This document shows, piece after piece, positions 1 to 6,209 of a stretch of DNA of 25,595 bases. The stretch spans positions 121,207 to 146,801 of the forward strand of contig DGHR01000005.1 of the NCBI GenBank assembly GCA_002392745.1, given 5' to 3'. The first letter of the stretch is position 1, and every line of letters begins with the position of its first letter. The notes beneath the pieces were generated by a model that saw nothing but the letters and a program-made list of their open reading frames with translations, did not search any database and was not told where the DNA came from. The position numbers and the translations under genes were made by a program. The DNA is from Bacteroidales bacterium UBA3843. GTDB lineage: Bacteria > Bacteroidota > Bacteroidia > Bacteroidales > Paludibacteraceae.

Positions 1-45
1 TAGATGACTAACTATGAGAACAGGTAAAGAGGCGGAGTAGTTGAG

Positions 46-1152
46 TTAGAGTTGGCCGAGGCGGCGGAGATGGCAGAGCATGAGTGAGCCATCCTCGCGG
101 CGGAGATGCATACCGTTTCCTTCGCAGAAAGTCCAAGCCTTGCAGTCACGGCACGGTTCGGTCCGGCGCATCCATGAGCGGTCACGATAGTTTCGGAAGC
201 CGTTTTCCCAGACATCCCAGAAAGAGTCTTTGTAGATGTTTCCCTGGTAATACTTGCCGCGTATAGATGTGCACGCCGAGATAGAGCCGTCAATGAGTAT
301 TGAGGCGACAGAGATACCTGCGGCGCACTGGTAGAGATGGTCTCTGACGCGGCCTTCGTAGGTACCGAGGAAGCCTTCGCAGGAATAGGATACATGTCGT
401 CCGGCTTCGCGTTCGGAGGCGATGTAGTCCATCAGATAGCGGAACTCGTCGTCAGTAAGGAGAAGTTCGGGATTGTCCGCCGCCCTTCCCATCGGGTCAA
501 TACCAAAGACTCTCCAATCGCGTACTCCAAGCGACCATATATATTCGCGAATAGCGGGCAGATGACCGATGGCGCGCCGATTGACACAAGTGACGACGTC
601 AAAAGATAATAACCTCTCCCCGCCCCGCCCCCCAAGGGAGGGAGTAGAAGTATTGTGGTCAATTATCAATTTGATAGCACGGGTTGCGCCTTCGAAGGCG
701 AGAGGGTGCTGGCGCAGCCAGATATGGTCCTGTTCGAGTCCGTCAAGCGAGACCGTGATAGAACGGAGTCCGGCGGCGACGAGTTCGTGGAAACGCTGCT
801 CGGTGAGCGCCAAGCCGTTGGTGACCATTCCCCACGGATAGCCGCGCGATTTGAGGGCTCGCCCTATGTCGGCAAGGTCTTTACGCATGAGGGGTTCGCC
901 GCCGGATATGATGACCAGCACTTTATGCGGGTCGACATGCGGTGTTATCTCCGTGTCGATAACATGCAGAAAATCAGCAGCGGGCATATCGGGTGTCTCG
1001 ACTGAAGCAATGCAGTCACTGCCACAGTGAAGGCAATGGACATTACAACGGAGAGTGGATTCCCAGAAGAGTTGCTGGAGGGGGTGCAACTCCTTGAGAT
1101 TGCGGCGTCGGAGCGATTCAAGCCAGAGTGCTATTTTAAGGCGCAGTTTCAT
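46..1152 (-). CDS. Radical SAM/SPASM enzyme of an rSAM/lipoprotein system
   Basis: Predicted radical SAM enzyme of 368 aa. The cluster motif CNVHCLHC (Cys36, Cys40, Cys43) binds the SAM-cleaving 4Fe-4S cluster. The C-terminal third carries SPASM-type cysteines (YQCAAG, SACTS, CRDCKAWTFC and a final LC near residue 360), which bind auxiliary clusters in peptide- and protein-modifying rSAM enzymes. The neighbour upstream in the operon is a lipoprotein with a carboxypeptidase-regulatory-like domain. From memory this matches the pair TIGR04133/TIGR04134 (rSAM/lipoprotein system, Bacteroidetes), whose reaction is unknown. The start is ATG, about 100 nt after the lipoprotein stop, and the gap is filled by heptamer repeats. 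Oddity: residues about 166-182 (TPSLGGRGGERLLS) are encoded by a GC-rich repeat that looks like an in-frame insertion. The assignment to the rSAM/SPASM superfamily is sure; the substrate is unknown. Confidence 0.93.
   Translation of the reverse strand: MKLRLKIALWLESLRRRNLKELHPLQQLFWESTLRCNVHCLHCGSDCIASVETPDMPAADFLHVIDTEITPHVDPHKVLVIISGGEPLMRKDLADIGRALKSRGYPWGMVTNGLALTEQRFHELVAAGLRSITVSLDGLEQDHIWLRQHPLAFEGATRAIKLIIDHNTSTPSLGGRGGERLLSFDVVTCVNRRAIGHLPAIREYIWSLGVRDWRVFGIDPMGRAADNPELLLTDDEFRYLMDYIASEREAGRHVSYSCEGFLGTYEGRVRDHLYQCAAGISVASILIDGSISACTSIRGKYYQGNIYKDSFWDVWENGFRNYRDRSWMRRTEPCRDCKAWTFCEGNGMHLRREDGSLMLCHLRRLGQL
604..655. repeat. GC-rich repeat inserted in-frame in the rSAM gene
   Basis: The plus strand reads CTCTCCCCGCCCCGCCCCCC, then AAGGGAGGGAG. 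The stretch is C-rich then G-rich and partly self-complementary. It encodes the low-complexity peptide TPSLGGRGGE in the rSAM enzyme, between an alpha-helix-like stretch (AIKLIID) and the next core strand (LSFDVVTCVN). A related G/C word is found at about 16617-16650 in intergenic DNA. Confidence 0.6.
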
Positions 1153-1164
1153 ATTTATAAAGGC

Positions 1165-1276
1165 TAAAGGGTAAAGGGTAAAGGTTAAAGGTTAAAGGTT
1201 AAAGGTTAAAGGTTAAAGGTTAAAGGTTAAAGGTGAAAGGTGAAAGGTGAAAGGTTATTGGTGATTGGTCATTGTA
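1165..1276. repeat. Heptamer tandem array (TAAAGGT/GAAAGGT)
   Basis: Thirteen consecutive 7-bp units fill 1165-1255: two TAAAGGG, eight TAAAGGT and three GAAAGGT. Degenerate units (TATTGGT, GATTGGT) continue to about 1276. The array fills the gap between the lipoprotein and rSAM genes and runs into the lipoprotein's 3' end, so its last codons (MTNHQ, stop) are written in degenerate heptamers. Unit number could differ between strains and would alter the spacer. Confidence 0.95.
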
Positions 1277-1695
1277 AAATCGGCCGTTACGAAGGCATTG
1301 TACGGGACCATCGCTCGCGGACGATAGACACGTACAGAGTCGTAAGTGACCGGTGCCACGAGTGTCTGGGATTCATATACCCCTTGAGGGTCCTCCGCCG
1401 TGAGGGAGACAGACACAGGAAAGTCCTTTCCCCGATAGCGTATAATCGTATAGCGTCCAGCCGTATCCGTAAGTGCAAAATTATACGAGGCCATCGGCTG
1501 AGGGTCGTCCGTTTCGAGCGTTATTTTCACGCCGGCAAGCGGTGTCTGCTCCGTATTCTTCACCACCCCCGAAACGACCAACCGAGGCAGACCGTCCGGT
1601 TGTTCCTCCGGATAGTACGCATCTGTCTTAGCACAGGCCACAAAGACGCAAGCTACCATACACAAAAGCGATTGTATAAGAAGATGTTTTTTCAT
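1255..1695 (-). CDS. rSAM-associated lipoprotein, carboxypeptidase-regulatory-like domain
   Basis: A 146-aa predicted lipoprotein. The N-terminus is a type II signal peptide with lipobox VFVAC (Cys at about 21). The mature part begins AKTDAYYPEEQPD and continues into a beta-sandwich of the carboxypeptidase regulatory/CNA-B type (VVSGVVKNTEQTPLAGVKITLE ... TDTAGRYTI). It fits the TIGR04134-type partner of the downstream rSAM enzyme, as I recall that family. The start ATG overlaps the upstream stop by 4 nt (1692-1695). It is presumably anchored in the inner or outer membrane and may be the substrate of, or a scaffold for, the rSAM step (inference). The C-terminal residues are encoded by repeat-derived sequence. 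Confidence 0.85.
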   Translation of the reverse strand: MKKHLLIQSLLCMVACVFVACAKTDAYYPEEQPDGLPRLVVSGVVKNTEQTPLAGVKITLETDDPQPMASYNFALTDTAGRYTIIRYRGKDFPVSVSLTAEDPQGVYESQTLVAPVTYDSVRVYRPRAMVPYNAFVTADFTMTNHQ

Positions 1696-2210
1696 TGCCG
1701 TTTATAGAATTTAGACGCTGTTATTCCCAAGTCTGTTTCCAAGCAGAGGACATACCATCCGGGCGGGAGCGCATCCCAATCAGGATAAGCGCGTGTCACA
1801 GACCGTCCGTTGATGTCCGTCAGAGTGATTTTCTTGACCATAATCCGCCCGATGAAGTTCGTTTTCCAGCAACCGATGCGGATGCTATAGAGTCCTGTTT
1901 TGGTAATGGCGCAAGAGATAGTATCATAGCTGAGACCGGAGAGACACTCCTCGGTCTGCCGACTATCGTTTTCGTTTTGCACGACCACAAAAGAAACCGC
2001 TTCCGGCTGCGTTTGGATGCTGAGTGTGTTCCCCGAGAGCGAGACCGCGAATTGGTTCGGGTCCGTTGGGTCCGGTGTGCTGCCGGTAGGTCCATCTTGC
2101 GGTTTGGCAGTAAAGAACGACATCTGCAGGGGCACAGAAATCACATTTTTCGCCCCGAGAGAGAGGCAAAAAAGACAAAGGAACCCTATGGAAAGAAGAT
2201 GTCTACGCAT
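1692..2210 (-). CDS. Secreted beta-rich protein of the rSAM/lipoprotein operon
   Basis: A 172-aa protein beginning MRRHLLSIGFLCLFCLSLG, a signal peptide ending near GAK. The body is beta-rich (FAVSLSGNTLSIQT, KTGLYSIRI). The C-terminus (KKITLTDINGRSVTR ... LPPGWYVL ... ASKFYKR) resembles small Bacteroidetes secreted domains and, loosely, type IX secretion sorting domains. A longer reading frame opens at 2276, but the ATG at 2208-2210 is followed directly by the signal peptide and overlaps the upstream stop by 8 nt, so I chose it. No catalytic motif is visible. The function is unknown; its place in the operon suggests an envelope partner of the rSAM and lipoprotein genes. Confidence 0.72.
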   Translation of the reverse strand: MRRHLLSIGFLCLFCLSLGAKNVISVPLQMSFFTAKPQDGPTGSTPDPTDPNQFAVSLSGNTLSIQTQPEAVSFVVVQNENDSRQTEECLSGLSYDTISCAITKTGLYSIRIGCWKTNFIGRIMVKKITLTDINGRSVTRAYPDWDALPPGWYVLCLETDLGITASKFYKRQ

Positions 2211-3432
2211 GGCTATCGGCGATTTTTTGCAGTGTGTCCTGCAGTTGTCTGGCGCTAACGCCGAGACGTTTGGCAATCAGATATTTATCCTTCCCTATCC
2301 CATTCTCCGCGCGGAAGAGAATCTGCGCCATTTCGGCATAGGAAAAACCAATCAGGACAAGAACACATATACGTATGTCGCGTTCCGGCAGTCCGCGCTG
2401 TTCCAGTTTGTCAACAATACCCAAGAGCCGTTCGTTGCAGACAGCGGAGAAACGGCCGTAGTCATTCCACTGCAGTTCTTCGCGTATGTCCGGCGAGCGC
2501 CGCAAGAGCGCACATTGATACTCCAAAGTATTGATGCGCCGGCGATGGCGGATAAAAAGAAACACCGCGAGCGCAAGCAGCAAAACGACGGCCGAAAGGA
2601 CAAGCGCGAGAACAGTTTTCTGCGAAAGCGGTTGCGGACGGGGATTAAGGGATTCCCGGGCAAGGAGCATCGCCTCCATCCAGGCGGTGTTGTTCCGCTC
2701 GAGCGTGCGCTGTACATCTGCGCGAGTGGAAGCCAGAGTGCGAATCTCGTCCGCGGCGGCGGCAGAATCGCAATGGGAGAGGATATAATAGACGTCATCC
2801 AGATAGCGCGGATTGTCCGTCCGGCAGAGCACCCGGCGGGCATAAAAGAGCGCCGAGTCCGGATTTTCCAGAAAAGTGAACGCCTGCGCGCGAAGGATAG
2901 AGAAATAGGTTGACTGAGCAGAATCCATCGCAAGGCCGGGAGCCGTATAGAAGAGCACGGAGTCGTATTGGGCGGCATAGAGACACGCAGCGGCACGAGA
3001 CTCAAGGACTTTGTTTTGCAGGGCTTCCGCGGGAGAAAGAGCAAGGGCAGAATCAATGAGCGCGAGAGCCGCGTTTTTATCCGCGAGGACTGCGTTTTCC
3101 CATGCCATGTTATTGAGAGCAAAAGCCTGTGCGAGGGAGTCATTGGCCAGCCGGAACTGCTCAAGCGATTTGCGGTACAGCGCCAGTGCCAAATCATGGT
3201 GTTCGGCCATGCGGCACATCGTAGCCATATTGCTAAAGGAGCGGCCTTTGACGGCATATTCCCCGGAACGCACACGCGTCGCCGCGATGAAAGAGTTCAT
3301 TGCAGCGACCGGTTTCTGTGCCTCCCGGAATTGCTTGCCCCGGTTGTAGTACTCCTCGGCCGTAGGCGAGGCGCAGGCGGCAAGCAACAGGAAGGAGAGA
3401 AAGACAAGTGCTATTTGTAAATGTGCACGCAT
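2203..3432 (-). CDS. Lipoprotein-type TPR / one-TM / HTH signal transducer
   Basis: A 409-aa protein. A lipobox (LLLAAC, Cys at about 20) is followed by TPR-like helical repeats (residues about 25-240: YYNRGKQFREAQKPVAAMNS, ALALYRKSLEQFRLAND, and others). One membrane segment follows at about 271-293 (TVLALVLSAVVLLLALAVFL), then a cytoplasmic tail. The tail ends in a LuxR-like helix-turn-helix (LPERDIRICVLVLIGFSYAE ... IAKRLGVSARQLQDTLQKI). This architecture is common in Bacteroidetes: periplasmic TPR sensor, membrane, DNA-binding tail. Its ATG shares one base with the stop of the 59-aa lipoprotein gene (TGATG). It probably senses the envelope and regulates its own operon (inference). Confidence 0.85.
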   Translation of the reverse strand: MRAHLQIALVFLSFLLLAACASPTAEEYYNRGKQFREAQKPVAAMNSFIAATRVRSGEYAVKGRSFSNMATMCRMAEHHDLALALYRKSLEQFRLANDSLAQAFALNNMAWENAVLADKNAALALIDSALALSPAEALQNKVLESRAAACLYAAQYDSVLFYTAPGLAMDSAQSTYFSILRAQAFTFLENPDSALFYARRVLCRTDNPRYLDDVYYILSHCDSAAAADEIRTLASTRADVQRTLERNNTAWMEAMLLARESLNPRPQPLSQKTVLALVLSAVVLLLALAVFLFIRHRRRINTLEYQCALLRRSPDIREELQWNDYGRFSAVCNERLLGIVDKLEQRGLPERDIRICVLVLIGFSYAEMAQILFRAENGIGKDKYLIAKRLGVSARQLQDTLQKIADSHA

Positions 3433-3611
3433 CAGTTGTTAACAGGCGGTTGCGGTATTTCTTCCACCGTCTCCACAGGCGCCGGGCTGTACGTTGGATC
3501 GGGTGCACCATATTTTTCAACCAAAGGTCCCTCGCAACTATTAAGCCCCAGCAAAGACAAAACGATAGTGCCAATCAACGCGTTTACGCGAAGGAGTAGT
3601 GTCTTTTTCAT
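3432..3611 (-). CDS. Tiny lipoprotein, 59 aa
   Basis: A 59-aa product, found by translating the minus strand from the ATG at 3609-3611 to the TGA at 3432-3434. It starts MKKTLLLRVNALIGTIVL and has a lipobox-like LGLNSC (Cys26). A short Pro/Glu-rich mature peptide follows (CEGPLVEKYGAPDPTYSP, ending PQPPVNN). The frame is locked by coupling on both sides: ATGA overlap with the upstream gene (3608-3611) and TGATG with the downstream one. The Y-G-x-P-D motif soon after the lipid-anchor Cys recalls the start of rSAM-associated lipoproteins, but the globular domain is missing. It is a candidate peptide substrate of the rSAM enzyme (inference). Confidence 0.75.
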   Translation of the reverse strand: MKKTLLLRVNALIGTIVLSLLGLNSCEGPLVEKYGAPDPTYSPAPVETVEEIPQPPVNN

Positions 3612-3826
3612 AATGCATCGGTTTTAGCAGGTTCGTCGATAGCGGAACGGAGCGTTTGTTCCAGTTGTTCCTGCTGCTGACGGCCGTTTTGTTGGTCGGG
3701 AGTGTTGTACCATCTCTCATCCCTAGCCGGAGCCGGTGCATAGCAGGCAGCGAAGGTAAAAGCCACACCGGTAAGCAGGCAAAGCTTGATACCCAATTGA
3801 AGGAATTTGTCAATAAAGTTTCTCAT
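3608..3826 (-). CDS. Tiny lipoprotein, 72 aa, first gene of the rSAM operon
   Basis: A 72-aa product: signal segment (MRNFIDKFLQLGIKLCLLTG), lipobox FAAC (Cys28), then a short polar mature peptide (CYAPAPARDERWYNTPDQQN ... AKTDAL) rich in Gln and Glu. It lies 26 nt downstream of a good promoter (3853-3884) and ends in an ATGA overlap with the next tiny lipoprotein. It shares a Y-x-x-P-D motif with that neighbour (WYNTPD, KYGAPD). No domain is recognisable. It is likely a membrane-anchored peptide and possibly a substrate of the rSAM enzyme (inference). Confidence 0.72.
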   Translation of the reverse strand: MRNFIDKFLQLGIKLCLLTGVAFTFAACYAPAPARDERWYNTPDQQNGRQQQEQLEQTLRSAIDEPAKTDAL

Positions 3827-3852
3827 AGCTGTGTGCGTTTAAAAATCCGGTG

Positions 3853-3884
3853 CAAAGATAGGATGTTCAGGCGAAATATGCAAA
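3853..3884 (-). promoter_or_regulatory. Bacteroidetes promoter of the rSAM/lipoprotein operon
   Basis: Read on the minus strand, TTTG (3884-3881), a 20-nt spacer and TATCTTTG (3860-3853) fit the Bacteroidetes consensus exactly. The first start codon is at 3826, giving a leader of roughly 20 nt. Confidence 0.85.
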
Positions 3885-3918
3885 TTTCGGAGTTGGGATT
3901 TTAGTTGGGATTTTTCAT

Positions 3919-3933
3919 TTGCCCTATGGGCAA
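3919..3933 (-). terminator. Short inverted repeat after the 147-aa gene
   Basis: TTGCCC-TAT-GGGCAA is a perfect 6-bp stem with a 3-nt loop, about 60 nt after the stop of the 3991-4434 gene. On the minus strand no strong T run follows, so a terminator role is only possible. Confidence 0.3.
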
Positions 3934-3990
3934 CGGTAATTCCCGCCGTTCGACAGAAGGGCATTCCATGTCTTTAGTCCGGCTGTTTTG

Positions 3991-4434
3991 TCAGTCGGAA
4001 AGAGCCGGCGGTTCCTTGCGAATGACGGCCCGGATAAAATTATCCATGCGGGCATAGATGGTGAAATTGCCATCTTTGTCTTTGGGCGCGACCGGGTCCG
4101 GAGTACCTTTGAGCTGGGCGTAAAAGCGTTTTTTGTAAGCGTCAAGAAGCGCTTGTTTTTGCGGAGGGAGCGGCGTTTTGTTTTTGAGAGCGTTAATAAA
4201 CTCCTGCGCGAGATGCGAGGCATTACCGAAAGCAGCCATGTTGGCCTTTTCTTTTCCGCGCAGCGGGCTGACCGTATAATTGCGCGGGTTCGGTTTGTAG
4301 ACCTCCAACCGCCCCACACTCGTGATGTTCCCATCATAGTCACGGAAGTGTTTTTTACGCACAGTGAGGCCATTTTTGGTATTCAGAGAGCCAATGACCT
4401 CAAGGGAAGAGTAGTCTTGTTTAATTTTAGCCAT
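3991..4434 (-). CDS. Hypothetical protein, 147 aa
   Basis: A protein I do not recognise, starting MAKIKQDYSSLEVIGSLNTK. It has no signal peptide or membrane segment. It is basic, with a conserved-looking N-terminal part (KKHFRDYDGNITSVGRLEVY) and a helical middle (ASHLAQEFINALKNK, LDAYKKRFYAQLKG). The tail reads FTIYARMDNFIRAVIRKE. It is a single gene with its own promoter at 4567-4598 and a roughly 130-nt leader that begins with 11-bp tandem repeats. It is likely cytoplasmic. Codon and base use are like the neighbours. It could be a small structural or nucleic-acid-binding protein, but nothing proves this. Confidence 0.75.
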   Translation of the reverse strand: MAKIKQDYSSLEVIGSLNTKNGLTVRKKHFRDYDGNITSVGRLEVYKPNPRNYTVSPLRGKEKANMAAFGNASHLAQEFINALKNKTPLPPQKQALLDAYKKRFYAQLKGTPDPVAPKDKDGNFTIYARMDNFIRAVIRKEPPALSD

Positions 4435-4510
4435 ATTCGTATAACAATTTTAGGGCATTTGATCTGTACCAGTACGCATCCGTGGATTATTTGTCTCATG
4501 AAATAACAAA

Positions 4511-4558
4511 CTTATCGCGCACTTACCGCGCACTTATCACGCACTAACGACGCACTAA
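4511..4558. repeat. 11-bp tandem repeats in the leader of the 147-aa gene
   Basis: Four units of 11 bp are visible, CTTATCGCGCA, CTTACCGCGCA, CTTATCACGCA and CTAACGACGCA, plus a partial fifth. They lie just downstream of the minus-strand promoter, so they would be the first transcribed bases. A similar CTTATCGG-type tandem repeat occurs at 16768-16810. Confidence 0.9.
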
Positions 4559-4566
4559 TTTTGGCA

Positions 4567-4598
4567 CAAAGGTAGTAAAAAAATTTGGAATGTGCAAG
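4567..4598 (-). promoter_or_regulatory. Promoter of the 147-aa gene
   Basis: On the minus strand, CTTG (4598-4595), 20 nt, TACCTTTG (4574-4567). This is a Bacteroidetes-type promoter reading toward the ATG at 4434. Confidence 0.75.
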
Positions 4599-4637
4599 AA
4601 AACGGCACATTTTTTAGAAAAGCGGAGCAAAGATACA

Positions 4638-4756
4638 GTCGCATTCGGCAACCTCACGCATTGACTGACGACCGTGTCGTCATTGGGGCGCTCAGTACCT
4701 CTGCTCTCCCCACAAATGTGAAATTTGCGGGGACCCCAAGTTGTCTCTTTGCGAGT
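4638..4756. repeat. Structured repeat element A, flanked by 11-bp direct repeats
   Basis: An approximately 119-bp element. It begins CAGTCGCATTCGGCAA-like (from 4636). It holds a perfect 7-bp inverted repeat TGACGAC-CGT-GTCGTCA (4666-4682) and the family's terminal hairpin, CCCC-A-CAAAT / ATTTG-C-GGGG (4708-4732), then ACCCC. The same GCAAAGATACA occurs on both sides (4627-4637 and 4757-4767). Related elements are at 5943-6083 and 25435-25545, with an extra terminal hairpin at 6159-6187. The rest of 4599-4952 contains only promoter-like and degenerate repeat sequence. Confidence 0.65.
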
Positions 4757-4757
4757 G

Positions 4758-4789
4758 CAAAGATACAACAAAATTCTGACATATGCAAA
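4758..4789 (-). promoter_or_regulatory. Second minus-strand promoter next to element A
   Basis: On the minus strand, TTTG (4789-4786), 20 nt, TATCTTTG (4765-4758), a perfect consensus match. It would transcribe element A and continue toward the 147-aa gene. Its -7 box lies in the 11-bp direct repeat that flanks the element. Confidence 0.65.
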
Positions 4790-4792
4790 TTT

Positions 4793-4925
4793 TGAAAGGT
4801 GAAAGATGAAAGGTGAGAGTATGGTGTAATTTGGCACGATTTTTGATACTGATATAATCAGTACAAAGTACGAAGGACCAATTAAAGGACGGATGTACGA
4901 TGTACGAAGGATTTACGAAGGACAA
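4793..4925. repeat. Heptamer and GTACGAAGG-type repeats upstream of moxR
   Basis: TGAAAGG, TGAAAGA, TGAAAGG and TGAGAG (4793-4819) form a short heptamer run. Then GTACAAAGTACGAAGGA (about 4861-4877) and GATGTACGATGTACGAAGGA (about 4891-4910) belong to the word family found in-frame in other genes here. This repeat-derived DNA precedes the chosen moxR start. Confidence 0.7.
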
Positions 4926-4952
4926 GTAAACAACAAAACACCATATAAAACA

Positions 4953-5942
4953 ATGCAAGTAGACATTAGAGAATTGCAAGAGCGCGTGGAGCGCGAGAGT
5001 TCGTTTGTAGATGCCCTGACATTGGGCATGAACCAAGTGATTGTAGGTCAGAAACATCTGGTAGAGAGTCTGCTTATCGGTCTTTTGAGCGACGGGCACA
5101 TATTGTTGGAAGGCGTGCCGGGTTTGGCAAAAACCCTCGCTATCAAGACCTTAAGCGACCTTATCAAGGCAAATTTCAGCCGTATTCAGTTCACCCCGGA
5201 TTTGCTGCCAGCCGATGTGATTGGTACGCAGATATACAGCCAGAAGAGCGAAGAGTTCAAGATCAAAAAAGGTCCTATCTTCGCTAATTTTGTGTTGGCG
5301 GACGAGATAAACCGTGCTCCGGCGAAAGTGCAGAGTGCACTGCTGGAAGCGATGCAGGAGCGCCAAGTGACGATAGGCGAGGAGACGTTCAAACTGGAGG
5401 AGCCGTTCCTGGTACTGGCGACGCAGAACCCCATCGAACAAGAGGGAACCTACCCGCTGCCCGAGGCGCAGACCGACCGTTTCATGCTGAAAGTGGTAAT
5501 CGGTTATCCGAAGAAAGATGAGGAGCAGACCATCATCCGTCAGAACATCAGCAACGAGAAGAAACAGATACTGCCCATATTGTCGAAAGAAGATATACTG
5601 AAAGCGCGCAAGATAGTGGAGGAAGTGTATCTGGACGAAAAAATAGAGAAATACATCGTGGACCTGGTGTTCGCTACCCGTCAGCCGGAGGAATACGGAC
5701 TGAAAGAGATGAAGCAGATGATTGCATTCGGCGGCAGTCCGCGTGCGAGCATCAACTTGGCGCGCGCAGCGCGTGCGTACGCGTTTATTCATAGGAGAGG
5801 CTATGTGACTCCGGAGGACGTACGCGCCGTATGTTATGACGTACTGCGTCACCGTATCGGTCTGACCTACGAGGCAGAGGCGAACAACATGACGACGGAG
5901 GATGTGATTACGGAAGTCTTGAACGCGGTACAAGTACCTTAA
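4953..5942 (+). CDS. moxR: MoxR-family AAA+ ATPase
   Basis: A 329-aa MoxR ATPase. The Walker A motif GVPGLAKT is at residues about 54-61. The Walker B region reads FVLADEINRAPAKVQSALLE (about 111-130), sensor 1 lies near LATQNPIEQEGTYPLPEAQ, and the C-terminal lid has GGSPRASINLARAARAYA. Length and order are normal for the family. MoxR proteins act as chaperone-like ATPases on partners with von Willebrand A domains, which follow here (DUF58 and Bat proteins). I took MQVDIREL as the start: the in-frame ATG 60 nt upstream would add only repeat-encoded residues. It heads the bat cluster, with a 267-nt gap to the next gene that holds a structured repeat. Confidence 0.95.
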   Translation: MQVDIRELQERVERESSFVDALTLGMNQVIVGQKHLVESLLIGLLSDGHILLEGVPGLAKTLAIKTLSDLIKANFSRIQFTPDLLPADVIGTQIYSQKSEEFKIKKGPIFANFVLADEINRAPAKVQSALLEAMQERQVTIGEETFKLEEPFLVLATQNPIEQEGTYPLPEAQTDRFMLKVVIGYPKKDEEQTIIRQNISNEKKQILPILSKEDILKARKIVEEVYLDEKIEKYIVDLVFATRQPEEYGLKEMKQMIAFGGSPRASINLARAARAYAFIHRRGYVTPEDVRAVCYDVLRHRIGLTYEAEANNMTTEDVITEVLNAVQVP

Positions 5943-6083
5943 TCGTTCGGCAAATGGATTGCAAAAAGCCAAACCACTCCGCTTCGTCGGAAGCGACAAT
6001 CCATGATTAAGTTGCTTTGCAACAAATGTAATGGTTGTGCTTCCTCCTCTTCCCACAGATTTCAAATCTGCGGGAGCCCTAAG
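5943..6083 (+). repeat. Structured repeat element B between moxR and the DUF58 gene
   Basis: The element opens with CGTTCGGCAAATGGATTGC, like elements A and D. Visible helices are ATGGATTG/CAATCCAT (5954-5961 with 5997-6004) enclosing CGCTTC-GTCG-GAAGCG (5980-5995), then GTTGC-TTT-GCAAC (6011-6023). The family terminal hairpin CCC-A-CAGAT / ATCTG-C-GGG follows at 6052-6074. It is probably a transcribed, structured intercistronic region. Confidence 0.65.
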
Positions 6084-6129
6084 AAGAATGCGACCATTGC
6101 CTCCGAGGTTCTATGTGTTGCATGCAACA

Positions 6130-6190
6130 CTCGAAGTGCTATCCGAAGCACTTCTTCACCCGCACAAATTGAAATTTGCGGGGCCCCAAT
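6130..6190 (+). repeat. Extra hairpins C before the DUF58 gene
   Basis: GAAGTGCT-ATCCG-AAGCACTTC (about 6133-6154) forms an 8-9 bp stem. Next is another copy of the terminal hairpin, with CAAAT/ATTTG inside a C-rich/G-rich stem and the same A-C mismatch (6159-6183), ending GGGGCCCC. It lies about 25 nt upstream of the start codon at 6210. Confidence 0.6.
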
Positions 6191-6209
6191 TGAATAAATC
6201 AAGAGATTT

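Noticed and set aside
12..395. Second minus-strand open frame inside the rSAM gene
   Set aside because: Low-complexity Ser/Ala/Thr-rich translation in another frame of a well-supported rSAM/SPASM gene.
1165..1276. Regular array resembling a CRISPR or direct-repeat locus
   Set aside because: Units are only 7 bp and have no spacers; no cas genes are nearby. It is a simple heptamer tandem repeat.
2017..2913. 298-aa plus-strand open frame opposite the TPR/HTH regulator
   Set aside because: No domain, overlaps coupled minus-strand genes with signal peptides and HTH, and has shadow-like composition.
3541..3813. 90-aa minus-strand frame overlapping both tiny lipoproteins
   Set aside because: The two lipoprotein frames have lipoboxes and coupled stop/start overlaps; this frame has neither.
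4638..4756. tRNA or known riboswitch in the structured intergenic elements
   Set aside because: No cloverleaf, anticodon arm or TTC loop, and no recognised riboswitch core. Only hairpins with G/C-rich ends are seen.
4893..4952. Longer N-terminus for MoxR starting at 4893
   Set aside because: The extra 20 residues are coded by GTACGAAGG-type repeat DNA and have no family counterpart; MQVDIREL fits the usual start.
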